64,000 bases of DNA, taken from the NCBI RefSeq assembly GCF_012979535.1, contig NZ_CP053015.1:310001-374000 (forward strand). Direction: 5' to 3'. Source of the stretch: Sphingomonas lacunae (GTDB taxonomy: Bacteria; Pseudomonadota; Alphaproteobacteria; Sphingomonadales; Sphingomonadaceae). Under the pieces are notes generated by a model. The model worked only from the letters and a program-made list of their open reading frames with translations, did no database searches and had not been told where the DNA came from. Within the stretch, counting starts at the first letter, position 1, and each line of letters begins with the position of its first letter. Both the position numbers and the translations under genes were made by a program. Below, one piece after another: positions 6,810 to 15,789 of the stretch.

Positions 6810-9800
6810 ATGACCGCCTTTGCCGAGCTGGTCGCGGCGACAGCCTTTTCCTTTTTGCGCGGGGCGTCGCATCCGGGGGACATGGTCGGCCGGGCGCTGG
6901 AGCTGGGCATGAGCGGCATCGGCATTGCCGACCGCAACACGGTGGCGGGGGTGGTGCGGGCGCATGTCACGCTGCGTCGTGCGCGCGAGGATGCGGCGGA
7001 GGAAGGCATCACCCTGCCCGACTTTCGCCTGGTGGTCGGGGCGAGGCTGGTGTTTGCCGATGGCACGCCCGACATCATCGCCTATCCGGCGACGCGGCAC
7101 GGCTGGGGGCGGCTGACGCGCCTGCTGACGCTGGGCAACCGGCGGGCGGAGAAAGGCGACTGCATCCTCAGGCTTGATGACCTGATGGAACTGGCCGACG
7201 AGATGCTGTTCATCCTGATGGCGGGGCCACGGCAGGAAGCCTTTGTCGCGCGGATGGGCGCGGCCTTTCCCGGCGCGGTGTGGCTGGCGGCGGTGATGCC
7301 GCGCGGCGGCAGCGATCATCGGCGGTTGGCGCGGCAATGCGCGCTGGCGGCGCGGACCGGCGTGCCCTTGGTCGCCACCAATGACGCGCTCTATGCCACA
7401 GCGGCGCAAAGGCCGCTGCATGATGTCATGACCTGCATCGCCGAAAAGGTGACAATTGCCAGCGCCGGGCGACGATTGCTGGCCAATGCCGAGCGGCACC
7501 TGAAGCCGCCGGCGGAAATGGCGCGTCTGTTCCGCACCTGCCCCGAGGCGCTGGCAGCAACCGGGGACATCCTTGCGCGGATCAGCTTCACGCTCGACGA
7601 CCTGAAATACCAATATCCCGACGAGCCGGTGCCGGGCGGGTGGGAGGCGCAGGACTGGCTCGAGCATCTGACAATGGAGGCCGCGGGGGCGCGCTATCCC
7701 GGCGGGATACCGACGAAATTGCAGGGGCTGCTGGCCGAGGAGTTCCGCATCATCCGGGCGCGGCGCTATGCCCCCTATTTCCTGACGGTGCATGACATCG
7801 TCCGGTTTGCCCGCAGCCAGGAGCCGCCGATCCTGTGCCAGGGCAGGGGATCGGCGGCCAATTCGGCAGTGTGCTTTTTGCTGGGCATCACATCGGTCGA
7901 CCCGATGGAATTTGACCTGCTCTTCTCCCGCTTTGTTTCCGAGGAGCGCAACGAGCCGCCCGACATTGACGTCGATTTCGAGCATGAGCGGCGCGAGGAG
8001 GTGATGCAGTATATCTATCGCCGCTATGGCCGCCACCGTGCCGCCATCGCCGCGACGGTGATCCATTACCGGCCGCGCAGCGCGGTGCGCGAGGTTGGCA
8101 AGGCGCTCGGCTTTTCGGACGATGTGACGGCCAAGCTGAGCGGCACGACCTGGGGCAGCTATTCGATCAGCATGAAGGAGGAGCGGCTGGTCGAGGCAGG
8201 CTTTGACCCCGGTAATCCGGCGATGCTGCGCCTGAAGGCGATGGTCGATGCCATCCTGCAATTCCCCCGGCATCTGTCACAGCATGTCGGCGGCTATGTA
8301 CTGACGCAGGACCGGCTCGACGAGACGGTGCCGATCCACAATGCGGCGATGGAGGACCGGACCTTCATCGAATGGGACAAGGATGACATTGACGCGCTCG
8401 GCCTGATGAAGGTCGATATCCTCGCGCTCGGCATGCTGACCTGTGTGCGCAAGGGTTTTGAGCTGATGCGGCGACATGGGCTGGGCGACCATGGGCTGGA
8501 GACGATCCCGTGGGAGGACCCGGCGGTCTATGACATGCTGTGCGCCGCCGACAGCATCGGCGTGTTCCAGGTCGAGAGCCGGGCGCAGATCAACATGCTG
8601 CCACGGATGCGGCCGCGCTGTTTCTATGACCTGGCGATCCAGGTGGCGATTGTCCGTCCCGGGCCGATCGAGGGGGAGATGGTCCACCCCTATCTCAGGC
8701 GGAGGCAGGGCAAGGAAAAGCCTGAATATCCCTCACCCCGCCCGCCCTGGCCGGCGAACGAGCTGGAGGGGGTGCTGGGCAAGACGCTGGGCGTGCCGCT
8801 GTTCCAGGAACAGGCGATGAAGCTCGCCATCGTCGCGGCGGAGTTTTCCGACGCCGATGCCAACCGGCTGCGGCGGGCGATGGCGACGTTCCGCAATGTC
8901 GGGACGATCAACCAGTTCCGCACCAAGATGGTCGAGGGGATGGTAAGGCGCGGCTATGAGCGCGACTTTGCCGAGCGCTGCTATCGCCAGATCGAGGGGT
9001 TCGGCAGCTATGGCTTTCCCGAAAGCCACGCGATCAGTTTTGCCCGGCTGGTCTATGTCTCCTCCTGGCTGAAATGCCATTACCCTGCGGTGTTCGCCTG
9101 TGCCCTGCTCAACGCGCAGCCGATGGGATTTTACGCGCCGGCGCAGATCGTCCGCGACGCGCAGGAGCATGGTGTCGAGGTGCGGCCGCTCGACGTCAAT
9201 GCGAGCGGCTGGGACAATGGGCTGGAGGGGGACCCCCTCGCCCTTAGGATCGGCTTTCGGCAGATGGACGGGTTCCGGCGCGACTGGGCCGAACGGATCG
9301 TCGCGGCGCGGGCAGCGGGGGGGCGCTTTGCCGACATGGAAGATGTCGCACGGCGGGCCGAACTGCCACAGGCGGCACTGAAGCGGCTGGCCGATGCCGA
9401 TGCCTTTGGCTCATTGGGGCTCGACCGGCGCGAGGCGCTGTGGTCAGCGCGGCGCACGCCCGATGGCGAATTGCCGTTGTTCGTCGCGGCGGCAGCACGC
9501 GAACTGGCAGCGGAACCTGACATGGCGCTACCCGAAATGGCGGCGGCGGAGCAGGTCGCAGTCGATTACCAGACGCTGCGCCTGTCACTGAAAGGGCATC
9601 CGATGGCCCATCTGCGCCCCCTGCTGGTGCCCGACCGGGTGCTGACCTGCGCCGGGGTGAGCGCGGCGCGCAATGGGCGGATCGTCCGGACGGCGGGTGT
9701 GGTGCTGGTCCGCCAGCGACCGGGCAAGGGCAATGCGATTTTCATCAGCATCGAGGATGAGACAGGGGTGACCAACATCGTGCTGTGGGCGCGCCTGTTC

Positions 9801-10067
9801 GAGCGGTACCGGCGCGAGGTGATGGCGGCGCGGCTGATGCTGGTCGAGGGCGAGGTGCAGCGCAGCCCCGAGGGCATCGTCCACCTGATGGCGCGGTATG
9901 TCGAGGACCGCTCGCCCCTGCTCGCGCGGCTGACCGACGGCGGAACGCCGGTCACCCTGTCGCGCGCCGATGAATTCCTCCACCCGCAGCACCAGCGCGG
10001 CGCGGCCAAAAGCGCCAGCCACCCGCGCAATGTCCGCATCCTGCCGAAATCGCGCGATTTCCATTGA
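6810..10067 (+). CDS. dnaE2: Error-prone DNA polymerase III alpha subunit DnaE2
   Basis: C-family translesion polymerase of 1085 residues, the catalytic member of the SOS mutasome. The N-terminal PHP domain starts AFAELVAATAFSFLRGASHP. The polymerase palm holds the catalytic aspartates in PDIDVDF (Asp385, Asp387, Asp389), and later come CQGRGSAANSAVCF, the helix-hairpin-helix region and a C-terminal OB fold (GVVLVRQRPGKGNAIFISIEDETG). Length and the C-terminal LPKSRDFH ending match the DnaE2 subclass rather than replicative DnaE, which is longer. The start ATG at 6810 lies 9 nt after the imuB stop, so the three genes form one LexA-controlled transcript. The next gene, purU, starts 96 nt later and probably has its own leader. 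Confidence 0.95.
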   Translation: MTAFAELVAATAFSFLRGASHPGDMVGRALELGMSGIGIADRNTVAGVVRAHVTLRRAREDAAEEGITLPDFRLVVGARLVFADGTPDIIAYPATRHGWGRLTRLLTLGNRRAEKGDCILRLDDLMELADEMLFILMAGPRQEAFVARMGAAFPGAVWLAAVMPRGGSDHRRLARQCALAARTGVPLVATNDALYATAAQRPLHDVMTCIAEKVTIASAGRRLLANAERHLKPPAEMARLFRTCPEALAATGDILARISFTLDDLKYQYPDEPVPGGWEAQDWLEHLTMEAAGARYPGGIPTKLQGLLAEEFRIIRARRYAPYFLTVHDIVRFARSQEPPILCQGRGSAANSAVCFLLGITSVDPMEFDLLFSRFVSEERNEPPDIDVDFEHERREEVMQYIYRRYGRHRAAIAATVIHYRPRSAVREVGKALGFSDDVTAKLSGTTWGSYSISMKEERLVEAGFDPGNPAMLRLKAMVDAILQFPRHLSQHVGGYVLTQDRLDETVPIHNAAMEDRTFIEWDKDDIDALGLMKVDILALGMLTCVRKGFELMRRHGLGDHGLETIPWEDPAVYDMLCAADSIGVFQVESRAQINMLPRMRPRCFYDLAIQVAIVRPGPIEGEMVHPYLRRRQGKEKPEYPSPRPPWPANELEGVLGKTLGVPLFQEQAMKLAIVAAEFSDADANRLRRAMATFRNVGTINQFRTKMVEGMVRRGYERDFAERCYRQIEGFGSYGFPESHAISFARLVYVSSWLKCHYPAVFACALLNAQPMGFYAPAQIVRDAQEHGVEVRPLDVNASGWDNGLEGDPLALRIGFRQMDGFRRDWAERIVAARAAGGRFADMEDVARRAELPQAALKRLADADAFGSLGLDRREALWSARRTPDGELPLFVAAAARELAAEPDMALPEMAAAEQVAVDYQTLRLSLKGHPMAHLRPLLVPDRVLTCAGVSAARNGRIVRTAGVVLVRQRPGKGNAIFISIEDETGVTNIVLWARLFERYRREVMAARLMLVEGEVQRSPEGIVHLMARYVEDRSPLLARLTDGGTPVTLSRADEFLHPQHQRGAAKSASHPRNVRILPKSRDFH

Positions 10068-10103
10068 GCCGCAAGGGCCGGGGCAAGGACAGGCAAAAAC
10101 GCC

Positions 10104-10155
10104 GTGCAAAACTGCACAGCAGGGGACTTGCTACGGCTGTCCATCTTGCTACGGC
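10104..10155 (+). repeat. Hairpin plus tandem 11-mer repeat in the purU leader
   Basis: GTGCA-AAAC-TGCAC at 10104-10117 forms a 5-bp hairpin. It is followed by two exact copies of CTTGCTACGGC at 10127-10137 and 10145-10155, an 18-nt period. Both lie between the dnaE2 stop and the purU start at 10164. The function is unknown; it may be regulatory or chance in GC-rich DNA. Confidence 0.5.
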
Positions 10156-10163
10156 AATGGGCC

Positions 10164-11030
10164 ATGACAATGACTGAACAATGGATATTGACCTTTACCT
10201 GTCGTGACCAGGTGGGGATTGTCGCGGCAGTGACCGGTGCGCTGGCCGACGCCGATGGCTTCATCATCGACAGCCAGCAATATGCCGATCTGGAGTCCGG
10301 CCGCTTTTTCATGCGGGTCGTGTTCCAGCAAGGAGGGGAGGGCTTTCCCGACGATGAGGTCTCGCTACGCCACCTGATCGCCGCCGTTGCAGATAAATTC
10401 GACCTCGACTGGACGCTGAACAATGCGGCGCGACGGCCACGCGTGCTGATCGCGGTGTCCAACACCTCGCATTGCCTCAACGACCTGTTGCACCGCTGGT
10501 CGATCGGCAGTCTGCCGGTCGAACCGGTCGGGGTGGTTTCCAACCACGAAACATTGCGCAGCCTGACCGAATGGCATGGCTTGCCCTATCATCACCTGCC
10601 AGTGGACAAAGCTGACAAGGCTGCCCAAGAGCAAGCCCTGCTCGACCTGTTCCGAGAGAGCCAAGCAGAGCTGCTGGTGCTGGCGCGATATATGCAGATA
10701 TTGTCAGCCCCGACCGTCGAGGCGCTGGCAGGTCGCTGCATCAACATTCATCACAGTTTCCTGCCCAGCTTCAAGGGAGCCAAGCCGTATCACCAAGCGC
10801 ATGCGCGGGGTGTCAAACTGATTGGCGCAACCGCCCATTTCGTCACCACCGACCTCGACGAAGGGCCAATCATCGAGCAGCAATCCGACCGTGTTGACCA
10901 CCGAGACACGGTCGACCACCTGATTGCCAAGGGACGCGATATAGAGGCGCAGGTTCTGGCCCGTGCGGTCAGCTGGATCGCCGAGCACCGCGTTCTGCTC
11001 AACGGCCATCGCACCGTCGTTTTCCGCTAA
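10164..11030 (+). CDS. purU: Formyltetrahydrofolate deformylase PurU
   Basis: Hydrolyses 10-formyl-THF to THF and formate, balancing the one-carbon pool. The 288-residue protein has an N-terminal ACT-like domain (LTFTCRDQVGIVAAVTGAL) and a C-terminal formyltransferase fold. The latter carries the catalytic Asn194-x-His196 in NIHHSFLPSFKGAKPY and the Asp of TTDLDEGPII. The frame is open further upstream from a GTG at 10104; the ATG at 10164 is chosen because it begins the ACT domain, with the ATG at 10170 as an alternative. Neither has a strong Shine-Dalgarno sequence. An acyl-CoA dehydrogenase gene follows 18 nt later, so the two could be co-transcribed although the pathways differ. Confidence 0.93.
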   Translation: MTMTEQWILTFTCRDQVGIVAAVTGALADADGFIIDSQQYADLESGRFFMRVVFQQGGEGFPDDEVSLRHLIAAVADKFDLDWTLNNAARRPRVLIAVSNTSHCLNDLLHRWSIGSLPVEPVGVVSNHETLRSLTEWHGLPYHHLPVDKADKAAQEQALLDLFRESQAELLVLARYMQILSAPTVEALAGRCINIHHSFLPSFKGAKPYHQAHARGVKLIGATAHFVTTDLDEGPIIEQQSDRVDHRDTVDHLIAKGRDIEAQVLARAVSWIAEHRVLLNGHRTVVFR

Positions 11031-11048
11031 CCCCATGGATCAAAGTCT

Positions 11049-12194
11049 ATGACCGACCAGTTTGCCCTGACCGAGGACCAGGTTGCCATTCAGGACATGG
11101 CCCGCAAATTCACCGCCGATGCCATCACACCCTTTGCAGCGGAGTGGGATGAAACGGGCCATTTCCCCAAGGATGTGATCAAGTCCGCAGCTGAACTCGG
11201 TTTTGCAGCGATTTACGTCTCTGAGGAGAGCGGCGGCATCGGCCTCGGCCGGCTGGAAGCGGCGCTGATCATGGAGGCGATGGCCTATGGCTGCCCGGCC
11301 ACCAGTGCCTTCATCTCGATCCACAATATGGCAGCGTGGATGATCGACACGTTCGCCAGCACCGAATTGAAGGCGCGCTATCTCCCCGATCTGGTCGGCA
11401 TGGAGAAGATGGCGAGCTATTGCCTGACCGAACCCGGCTCGGGCTCCGACGCGGCGGCGCTCAAGACCACGGCCCGGCTGGAAGGCGACCATTATGTGGT
11501 CAACGGCACCAAGCAGTTCATCTCCGGCGCCGGGGTCAATGACATTTACGTCACCATGGTCCGCACCGGCGGTGATGGTGCCAAGGGCATCAGCTGCCTC
11601 GTCATCGACAAGGATATGCCCGGCGTCAGTTTCGGCGCCAAGGAGCGCAAGCTCGGCTGGAACGCGTCGCCTACCGCGCAGGTGATGTTCGACAATGTGA
11701 AGGTGCCGGTCGCCAACCGCGTCGGGGCGGAAGGCGACGGTTTCCGCTTTGCCATGGCGGGGCTCGACGGCGGGCGGCTCAACATTGGCGCCTGTTCGCT
11801 CGGTGGCGCACAGCGCTGCCTCGACGAGGCGGTCAAATATACCAAGGAACGGCAGCAGTTCGGCCAGCCGATTGCCGATTTCCAGAACACCCAGTTCATG
11901 CTTGCCGACATGGTCACCGACCTCGAGGCGGCGCGAGCCCTGCTGTACATGGCGGCAGCAAAGGTTACGGCGGGGGCACCGGACAAGAGCCGCTTTTCGG
12001 CCATGGCCAAGCGGCTGGCGACCGACAATGGCAGCAAGGTGGTCAATGACGCGCTGCAACTGTTCGGCGGCTATGGCTATCTGAAAGACTATCCGATTGA
12101 GCGATTCTGGCGCGATTTGCGAGTCCATTCGATCCTGGAGGGGACCAATCAGGTGATGCGGATGATCGTAGGACGGGACCTGTTGCGGCAATGA
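11049..12194 (+). CDS. Acyl-CoA dehydrogenase, probably isobutyryl-CoA dehydrogenase
   Basis: FAD-dependent acyl-CoA dehydrogenase of 381 residues. Family signatures are CLTEPGSGSDAAALKTTA (flavin/substrate region), GTKQFISGAG, and the C-terminal QLFGGYGYLKDYPIERFWRDLRV. The catalytic base is Glu364 in ILEGTNQ, the SCAD/isobutyryl-type position. The next gene, overlapping by ATGA, looks like 3-hydroxyisobutyryl-CoA hydrolase and is followed by a crotonase. That order fits the valine degradation steps isobutyryl-CoA to methacrylyl-CoA to 3-hydroxyisobutyryl-CoA to 3-hydroxyisobutyrate, so isobutyryl-CoA is the inferred substrate. The family call is firm; the substrate comes from context. Confidence 0.92.
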   Translation: MTDQFALTEDQVAIQDMARKFTADAITPFAAEWDETGHFPKDVIKSAAELGFAAIYVSEESGGIGLGRLEAALIMEAMAYGCPATSAFISIHNMAAWMIDTFASTELKARYLPDLVGMEKMASYCLTEPGSGSDAAALKTTARLEGDHYVVNGTKQFISGAGVNDIYVTMVRTGGDGAKGISCLVIDKDMPGVSFGAKERKLGWNASPTAQVMFDNVKVPVANRVGAEGDGFRFAMAGLDGGRLNIGACSLGGAQRCLDEAVKYTKERQQFGQPIADFQNTQFMLADMVTDLEAARALLYMAAAKVTAGAPDKSRFSAMAKRLATDNGSKVVNDALQLFGGYGYLKDYPIERFWRDLRVHSILEGTNQVMRMIVGRDLLRQ

Positions 12195-13234
12195 CGGACG
12201 AAATTTTGACACGCCGGGACGGTGTTGCCGGCATCATCAGCCTCAACCGGCCCAAGGCGATCCATGCGCTGACCCTCGACATGGTCCATGCGATGGTGCC
12301 GGCGTTGCAGGCATGGGCCCAAGATGCGGCGGTGAAGGTCGTGATGATCGACCATGCCGAAGGGCGCGGTTTCTGTTCGGGTGGCGACATCGCCTTCCTC
12401 CGCAATTCGGCTCTGAACGATGGCGGGGTGTCGGGACGCCAGTTCTTCCAAGACGAATATCAGCTCAACCATCTGATCTTCACCTATGCCAAGCCGGTGG
12501 TCGCCTTCATGGACGGCATCACCATGGGCGGCGGCGTCGGCATTTCGCAGCCCGCGCGCTTCCGCGTGGCGACCGAGAACACGCGCTTTGCCATGCCCGA
12601 AACAGGCATCGGCCTGTTCCCCGATGTCGGCGGGGGCTGGTACCTCTCCCGCCTGAAGGGGCGACTGGGGCAATATCTGGCGCTGACCGGGGCGCGGCTT
12701 GATGGGGCGGAATGCCTGTGGGCCGGCCTCGCCACCCATTATCTCAGCGCCGAGAGCCTGCCCGAAGCCAAGGCGCGGATCGCGGCGGGCGGGGATGCGG
12801 AGACGGTGCTCGATGCCCTGTCGGTGACGCCGCCCGAAGCCAGGATCGCCGCCCATGCGGATGCGATTGCGCGGATGTTCAATTCGGACCGCTATGAGGA
12901 CATCCTCGGCGCGCTGGCCAATGGCAATGCGGAGTGGAATCAGGCAACGCTGGCCACTCTGGCGACCAAGAGCCCGCAAACGTGCAAGGTGGCGCTGCGG
13001 CAATTGGCCGACAGCCTGACCTGCGCCGATTTCGCGGCGAACATGGTGATGGAGTATCGCATCGCCAGCCGCGTCCTGACCCGGCCCGACTTTGCCGAGG
13101 GCGTGCGGGCGGTGATCGTCGACAAGGACAATGCGCCTGCTTGGAACCCGCCGACGCCGGAAACGGTGAGCGACGAACTGATCGACAGTATTTTTGCGGC
13201 TCTGCCCGCCGAAGAGGAATGGAAACCGCTATGA
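12191..13234 (+). CDS. Enoyl-CoA hydratase/isomerase family, probable 3-hydroxyisobutyryl-CoA hydrolase
   Basis: Crotonase-fold protein of 347 residues, about 90 longer than a plain enoyl-CoA hydratase and matching the HIBCH subgroup. Oxyanion-hole segments are readable in RGFCSGGDI and [29 protein letters not shown] is the HIBCH-type active-site stretch. It probably releases 3-hydroxyisobutyrate from its CoA ester in valine catabolism. The start ATG overlaps the acyl-CoA dehydrogenase stop (ATGA), and its own stop overlaps the next ATG, so translation is probably coupled across the three genes. Sure of the fold; fairly sure of the hydrolase assignment from length and context. Confidence 0.88.
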   Translation: MTDEILTRRDGVAGIISLNRPKAIHALTLDMVHAMVPALQAWAQDAAVKVVMIDHAEGRGFCSGGDIAFLRNSALNDGGVSGRQFFQDEYQLNHLIFTYAKPVVAFMDGITMGGGVGISQPARFRVATENTRFAMPETGIGLFPDVGGGWYLSRLKGRLGQYLALTGARLDGAECLWAGLATHYLSAESLPEAKARIAAGGDAETVLDALSVTPPEARIAAHADAIARMFNSDRYEDILGALANGNAEWNQATLATLATKSPQTCKVALRQLADSLTCADFAANMVMEYRIASRVLTRPDFAEGVRAVIVDKDNAPAWNPPTPETVSDELIDSIFAALPAEEEWKPL

Positions 13235-14004
13235 CCTATGAGACCATCCTTGTTGAACAGCGCGGCGCGGTGACGCTGATCCGGCTCAACCGGCCCGAGG
13301 CGCTCAACGCGCTCAATAGCCAGGTGCTGACCGATTTGATCGATGCCTTTGCCGCCTTTGATGCCGACGACAGCCAGCGGTGTGCGGTGCTGACCGGCAG
13401 CGAAAAGGCCTTTGCCGCAGGCGCGGACATCAAGGAGATGTCGTCGCAGAGCTTTGCCGACATGTATGGCAGCAACTTCTTCGCTGGCTATGACCGGGTG
13501 ACCGCGACCCGCAAGCCGTGGATTGCCGCCGTGTCGGGCTTTGCGCTGGGCGGCGGCTGTGAGCTTGCGATGATGGCGGATTTCATCATCGCCGGCGACA
13601 ATGCCAAGTTCGGCCAGCCCGAAATCAAGCTGGCGGTGACGCCGGGCATGGGCGGATCGCAGCGGCTGACGCGGGCGATCGGCAAGGCCAAGGCGATGGA
13701 AATGTGCCTGACCGGACGGATGATGGGCGCGACCGAAGCCGAAGCGGCCGGGCTGGTGGCGAGGGTCGTGCCGGTGGCGGAACTGGTCGACGAAGCGGTG
13801 AAAAGCGCCGAGATCATTGCCGGCATGGCGCCGCTGGCGGCCATCGCCTGCAAGGAAATGGTCAATGCGGCGTTCGAGACGACATTGCAGCAGGGCGTGG
13901 TGTTCGAACGGCGGCTGTTCCACGGACTGTTCGGCAGCGAGGATCAGAAGGAAGGGATGGCGGCGTTTATCGAGAAGCGGCCGGGCAACTGGTCGGGCAA
14001 GTAG
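13231..14004 (+). CDS. Enoyl-CoA hydratase (crotonase)
   Basis: A 257-residue crotonase with both catalytic glutamates: Glu111 in [11 protein letters not shown] and Glu131 in [13 protein letters not shown]. The first oxyanion loop is [11 protein letters not shown]. It hydrates trans-2-enoyl-CoA, here plausibly methacrylyl-CoA, completing the step between the two upstream enzymes. The start is the ATG at 13231, which overlaps the previous stop; the much longer open frame upstream is a shadow of the HIBCH gene. A strong hairpin terminator follows at 14056-14090. Confidence 0.93.
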   Translation: MTYETILVEQRGAVTLIRLNRPEALNALNSQVLTDLIDAFAAFDADDSQRCAVLTGSEKAFAAGADIKEMSSQSFADMYGSNFFAGYDRVTATRKPWIAAVSGFALGGGCELAMMADFIIAGDNAKFGQPEIKLAVTPGMGGSQRLTRAIGKAKAMEMCLTGRMMGATEAEAAGLVARVVPVAELVDEAVKSAEIIAGMAPLAAIACKEMVNAAFETTLQQGVVFERRLFHGLFGSEDQKEGMAAFIEKRPGNWSGK

Positions 14005-14055
14005 AGGGCGAGATAGAGCGGCTTTTCGCGCCCCCTCACCCTCCTAGCCAATAAG

Positions 14056-14090
14056 AAAGGGCAGCCTATCCATTTGATAGGCTGCCCTTT
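14056..14090. terminator. Strong bidirectional hairpin terminator
   Basis: A perfect 15-bp stem starts AAAGGGCAGCC at 14056-14070, with a CATTT loop and the matching arm at 14076-14090. It continues into TCTTGTTC on the plus strand and is A-rich before the stem, so it has a T-run on both strands. It sits between the crotonase and DAHP-synthase genes, which converge. Confidence 0.9.
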
Positions 14091-14116
14091 TCTTGTTCAT
14101 AACCGGCAATGACCGC

Positions 14117-15490
14117 TCAGGCAGCCTCTTTCTGCCGTTCCTGCATTTCGCGGTTGAGCATCTCGGCGAGCTTGAATGCCAGTTCAATGCTCTGAGCCGC
14201 GTTGAGACGCGGGTCGCAATGGGTGTGGTAGCGGTCAGCCAGATCGAGCTGGGTAACATCAACCGCGCCGCCGGTGCATTCGGTGACATTCTGGCCGGTC
14301 ATCTCGATGTGGATGCCGCCGGCATGGGTGCCCATGGCGCGGTGGACGGCAAAGAAGCCCTCGACCTCGCTGAGGATCCGCTCGAACGGGCGGGTCTTGT
14401 AGCCATTGTCGGTCTTTATGACATTGCCGTGCATCGGGTCACAGGACCAGATGACCGGATGCCCCTCACGCTTGACCGCGGCAACCAGCGGGGCGAGCCC
14501 GGCCTCGACCTTGTCATGGCCATAGCGGCTGATGAGGGTCATCCGGCCGGCCTCCCGCGCGGGATTGAGCGTGTCGAGCAGGCGCAGCAAGGCGTCGGGC
14601 TGCATCGACGGGCCGACCTTCATGCCGATCGGGTTGCCGACGCCACGCAGATATTCGACATGCGCCGAGCCTTCAAAACGGGTGCGGTCACCGATCCACA
14701 GCATGTGGGCGCTGGTGTCGTACCAATCGCCGGTCAGGCTGTCCTGCCGGGTCAGCGCCTGCTCATAGGGGAGCAGCAGCGCTTCGTGACTGGTGTAGAA
14801 GCTGGCGGTCTTGAGCTGGGGCACGCTGTCGGCATCGATGCCGCAAGCGGCCATGAAGTCGAGCGCCTCGCCGATGCGGTTGGCGATGCCGCGATATTGT
14901 TCGGCCCAGGGGCTGCGGCCCATGAAATCATGGGTCCAGGCGTTGACCTGGTGCAGGTTGGCATAGCCGCCCTGCGCAAAGGCGCGCAGCAGGTTCAGCG
15001 TCGCCGCCGACTGCGAATAGGCGCGGACCATGCGGCGTGGATCGGGCACGCGGCCTTCGGCGGTGAAGGCGATGTCATTGATGATGTCGCCGCGATAGCT
15101 GGGCAGTTCGACACCATCGATGCTTTCCATGTCCGCCGAGCGCGGCTTGGCGAACTGGCCCGCCATGCGGCCGACCTTTACCACCGGCAATTTGGAGGCA
15201 AAGGTGAGGACGACGGCCATCTGCAGGATGACGCGGAAGGTGTCGCGGATATTGTTCGGATGAAATTCGGCAAAGCTTTCGGCGCAGTCGCCGCCCTGGA
15301 GCAGGAAGGCGCGACCGCTGACCACACGGGCCAGATCGGCCTTCAGATTGCGCGCCTCACCGGCAAACACCAGCGGCGGATAATTTGACAGTTCGCTTTC
15401 GACCTCAGCCAATGCCGTCGCATCCGGCCAATGCGGCATCTGCCTCGCTTCGGCCTGTTTCCAGCTGTCGGGCGTCCAATTTGCCGCCAC
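14117..15490 (-). CDS. Class II 3-deoxy-7-phosphoheptulonate (DAHP) synthase
   Basis: First enzyme of the shikimate pathway: condenses phosphoenolpyruvate and erythrose-4-phosphate. At 457 residues it is the plant/actinobacterial-type class II enzyme rather than the E. coli AroFGH type. Signatures are WTPDSWK at the N-terminus, [14 protein letters not shown] with the metal-binding Cys, [26 protein letters not shown], and the C-terminal CDPMHGN and [15 protein letters not shown]. The start codon at 15490 follows a reasonable GGAAGGA on the minus strand. It is transcribed alone, ends at the strong terminator shared with the crotonase gene, and is divergent from the TonB receptor. Confidence 0.95.
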   Translation of the reverse strand: MAANWTPDSWKQAEARQMPHWPDATALAEVESELSNYPPLVFAGEARNLKADLARVVSGRAFLLQGGDCAESFAEFHPNNIRDTFRVILQMAVVLTFASKLPVVKVGRMAGQFAKPRSADMESIDGVELPSYRGDIINDIAFTAEGRVPDPRRMVRAYSQSAATLNLLRAFAQGGYANLHQVNAWTHDFMGRSPWAEQYRGIANRIGEALDFMAACGIDADSVPQLKTASFYTSHEALLLPYEQALTRQDSLTGDWYDTSAHMLWIGDRTRFEGSAHVEYLRGVGNPIGMKVGPSMQPDALLRLLDTLNPAREAGRMTLISRYGHDKVEAGLAPLVAAVKREGHPVIWSCDPMHGNVIKTDNGYKTRPFERILSEVEGFFAVHRAMGTHAGGIHIEMTGQNVTECTGGAVDVTQLDLADRYHTHCDPRLNAAQSIELAFKLAEMLNREMQERQKEAA

Positions 15491-15789
15491 GGTTCGTCCT
15501 TCCTTCGATCACACTATAAGCACAAGACTGTTGAACCAGCGCCCATGCGCGCAAAATCGGGCTTTGCCTAGTCTGTTTTGCTTGCGCCCGGAAAGACAAA
15601 TGCATTTTGTCAAGGGACTTGTTTCCGGTGAAACAAATCCCACCTGTGAAAGCGTCCGGATTCAAGCTGCCGGGGTGGGGCACAATTTTGCGACACTTGT
15701 CGTTCATCCGGACCTGACATAGCTGGTTGAGACCCATGAGGGCCGCCACCGTGTCAGAATCATCGAACCAGGCGATCAGAGGAAAACAG
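15491..15789. promoter_or_regulatory. Divergent intergenic region between DAHP synthase and TonB receptor
   Basis: 299 bp without a convincing gene. A 63-codon frame at 15531-15722 has no family features or ribosome-binding site. The region is AT-richer than its surroundings and holds a perfect dyad, TTGTTTC-CGGT-GAAACAA at 15619-15636, which could be an operator for either gene. No recognisable riboswitch or small-RNA structure was seen by eye. Confidence 0.5.

Noticed and set aside
5943-8273. 776-codon minus-strand frame antisense to imuB/dnaE2
   Set aside because: Antisense to well-supported genes; composition (Arg/Gln/His-rich) and lack of any motif show it is a GC-rich shadow frame.
10104-10163. 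purU leader as a known riboswitch (THF or glycine)
   Set aside because: Too short and without the conserved cores of those riboswitches; kept only as an unexplained repeat.
12934-13230. N-terminal extension of the enoyl-CoA hydratase frame
   Set aside because: Shadow of the HIBCH gene in another frame; the crotonase begins at the overlapping ATG at 13231.
14093-15388. 431-codon plus-strand frame antisense to DAHP synthase
   Set aside because: Begins inside the terminator hairpin; antisense to an unambiguous class II DAHP synthase.
15531-15722. 63-codon frame in the divergent DAHP-TonB region
   Set aside because: No ribosome-binding site, no family features, and it runs through the operator-like dyad.
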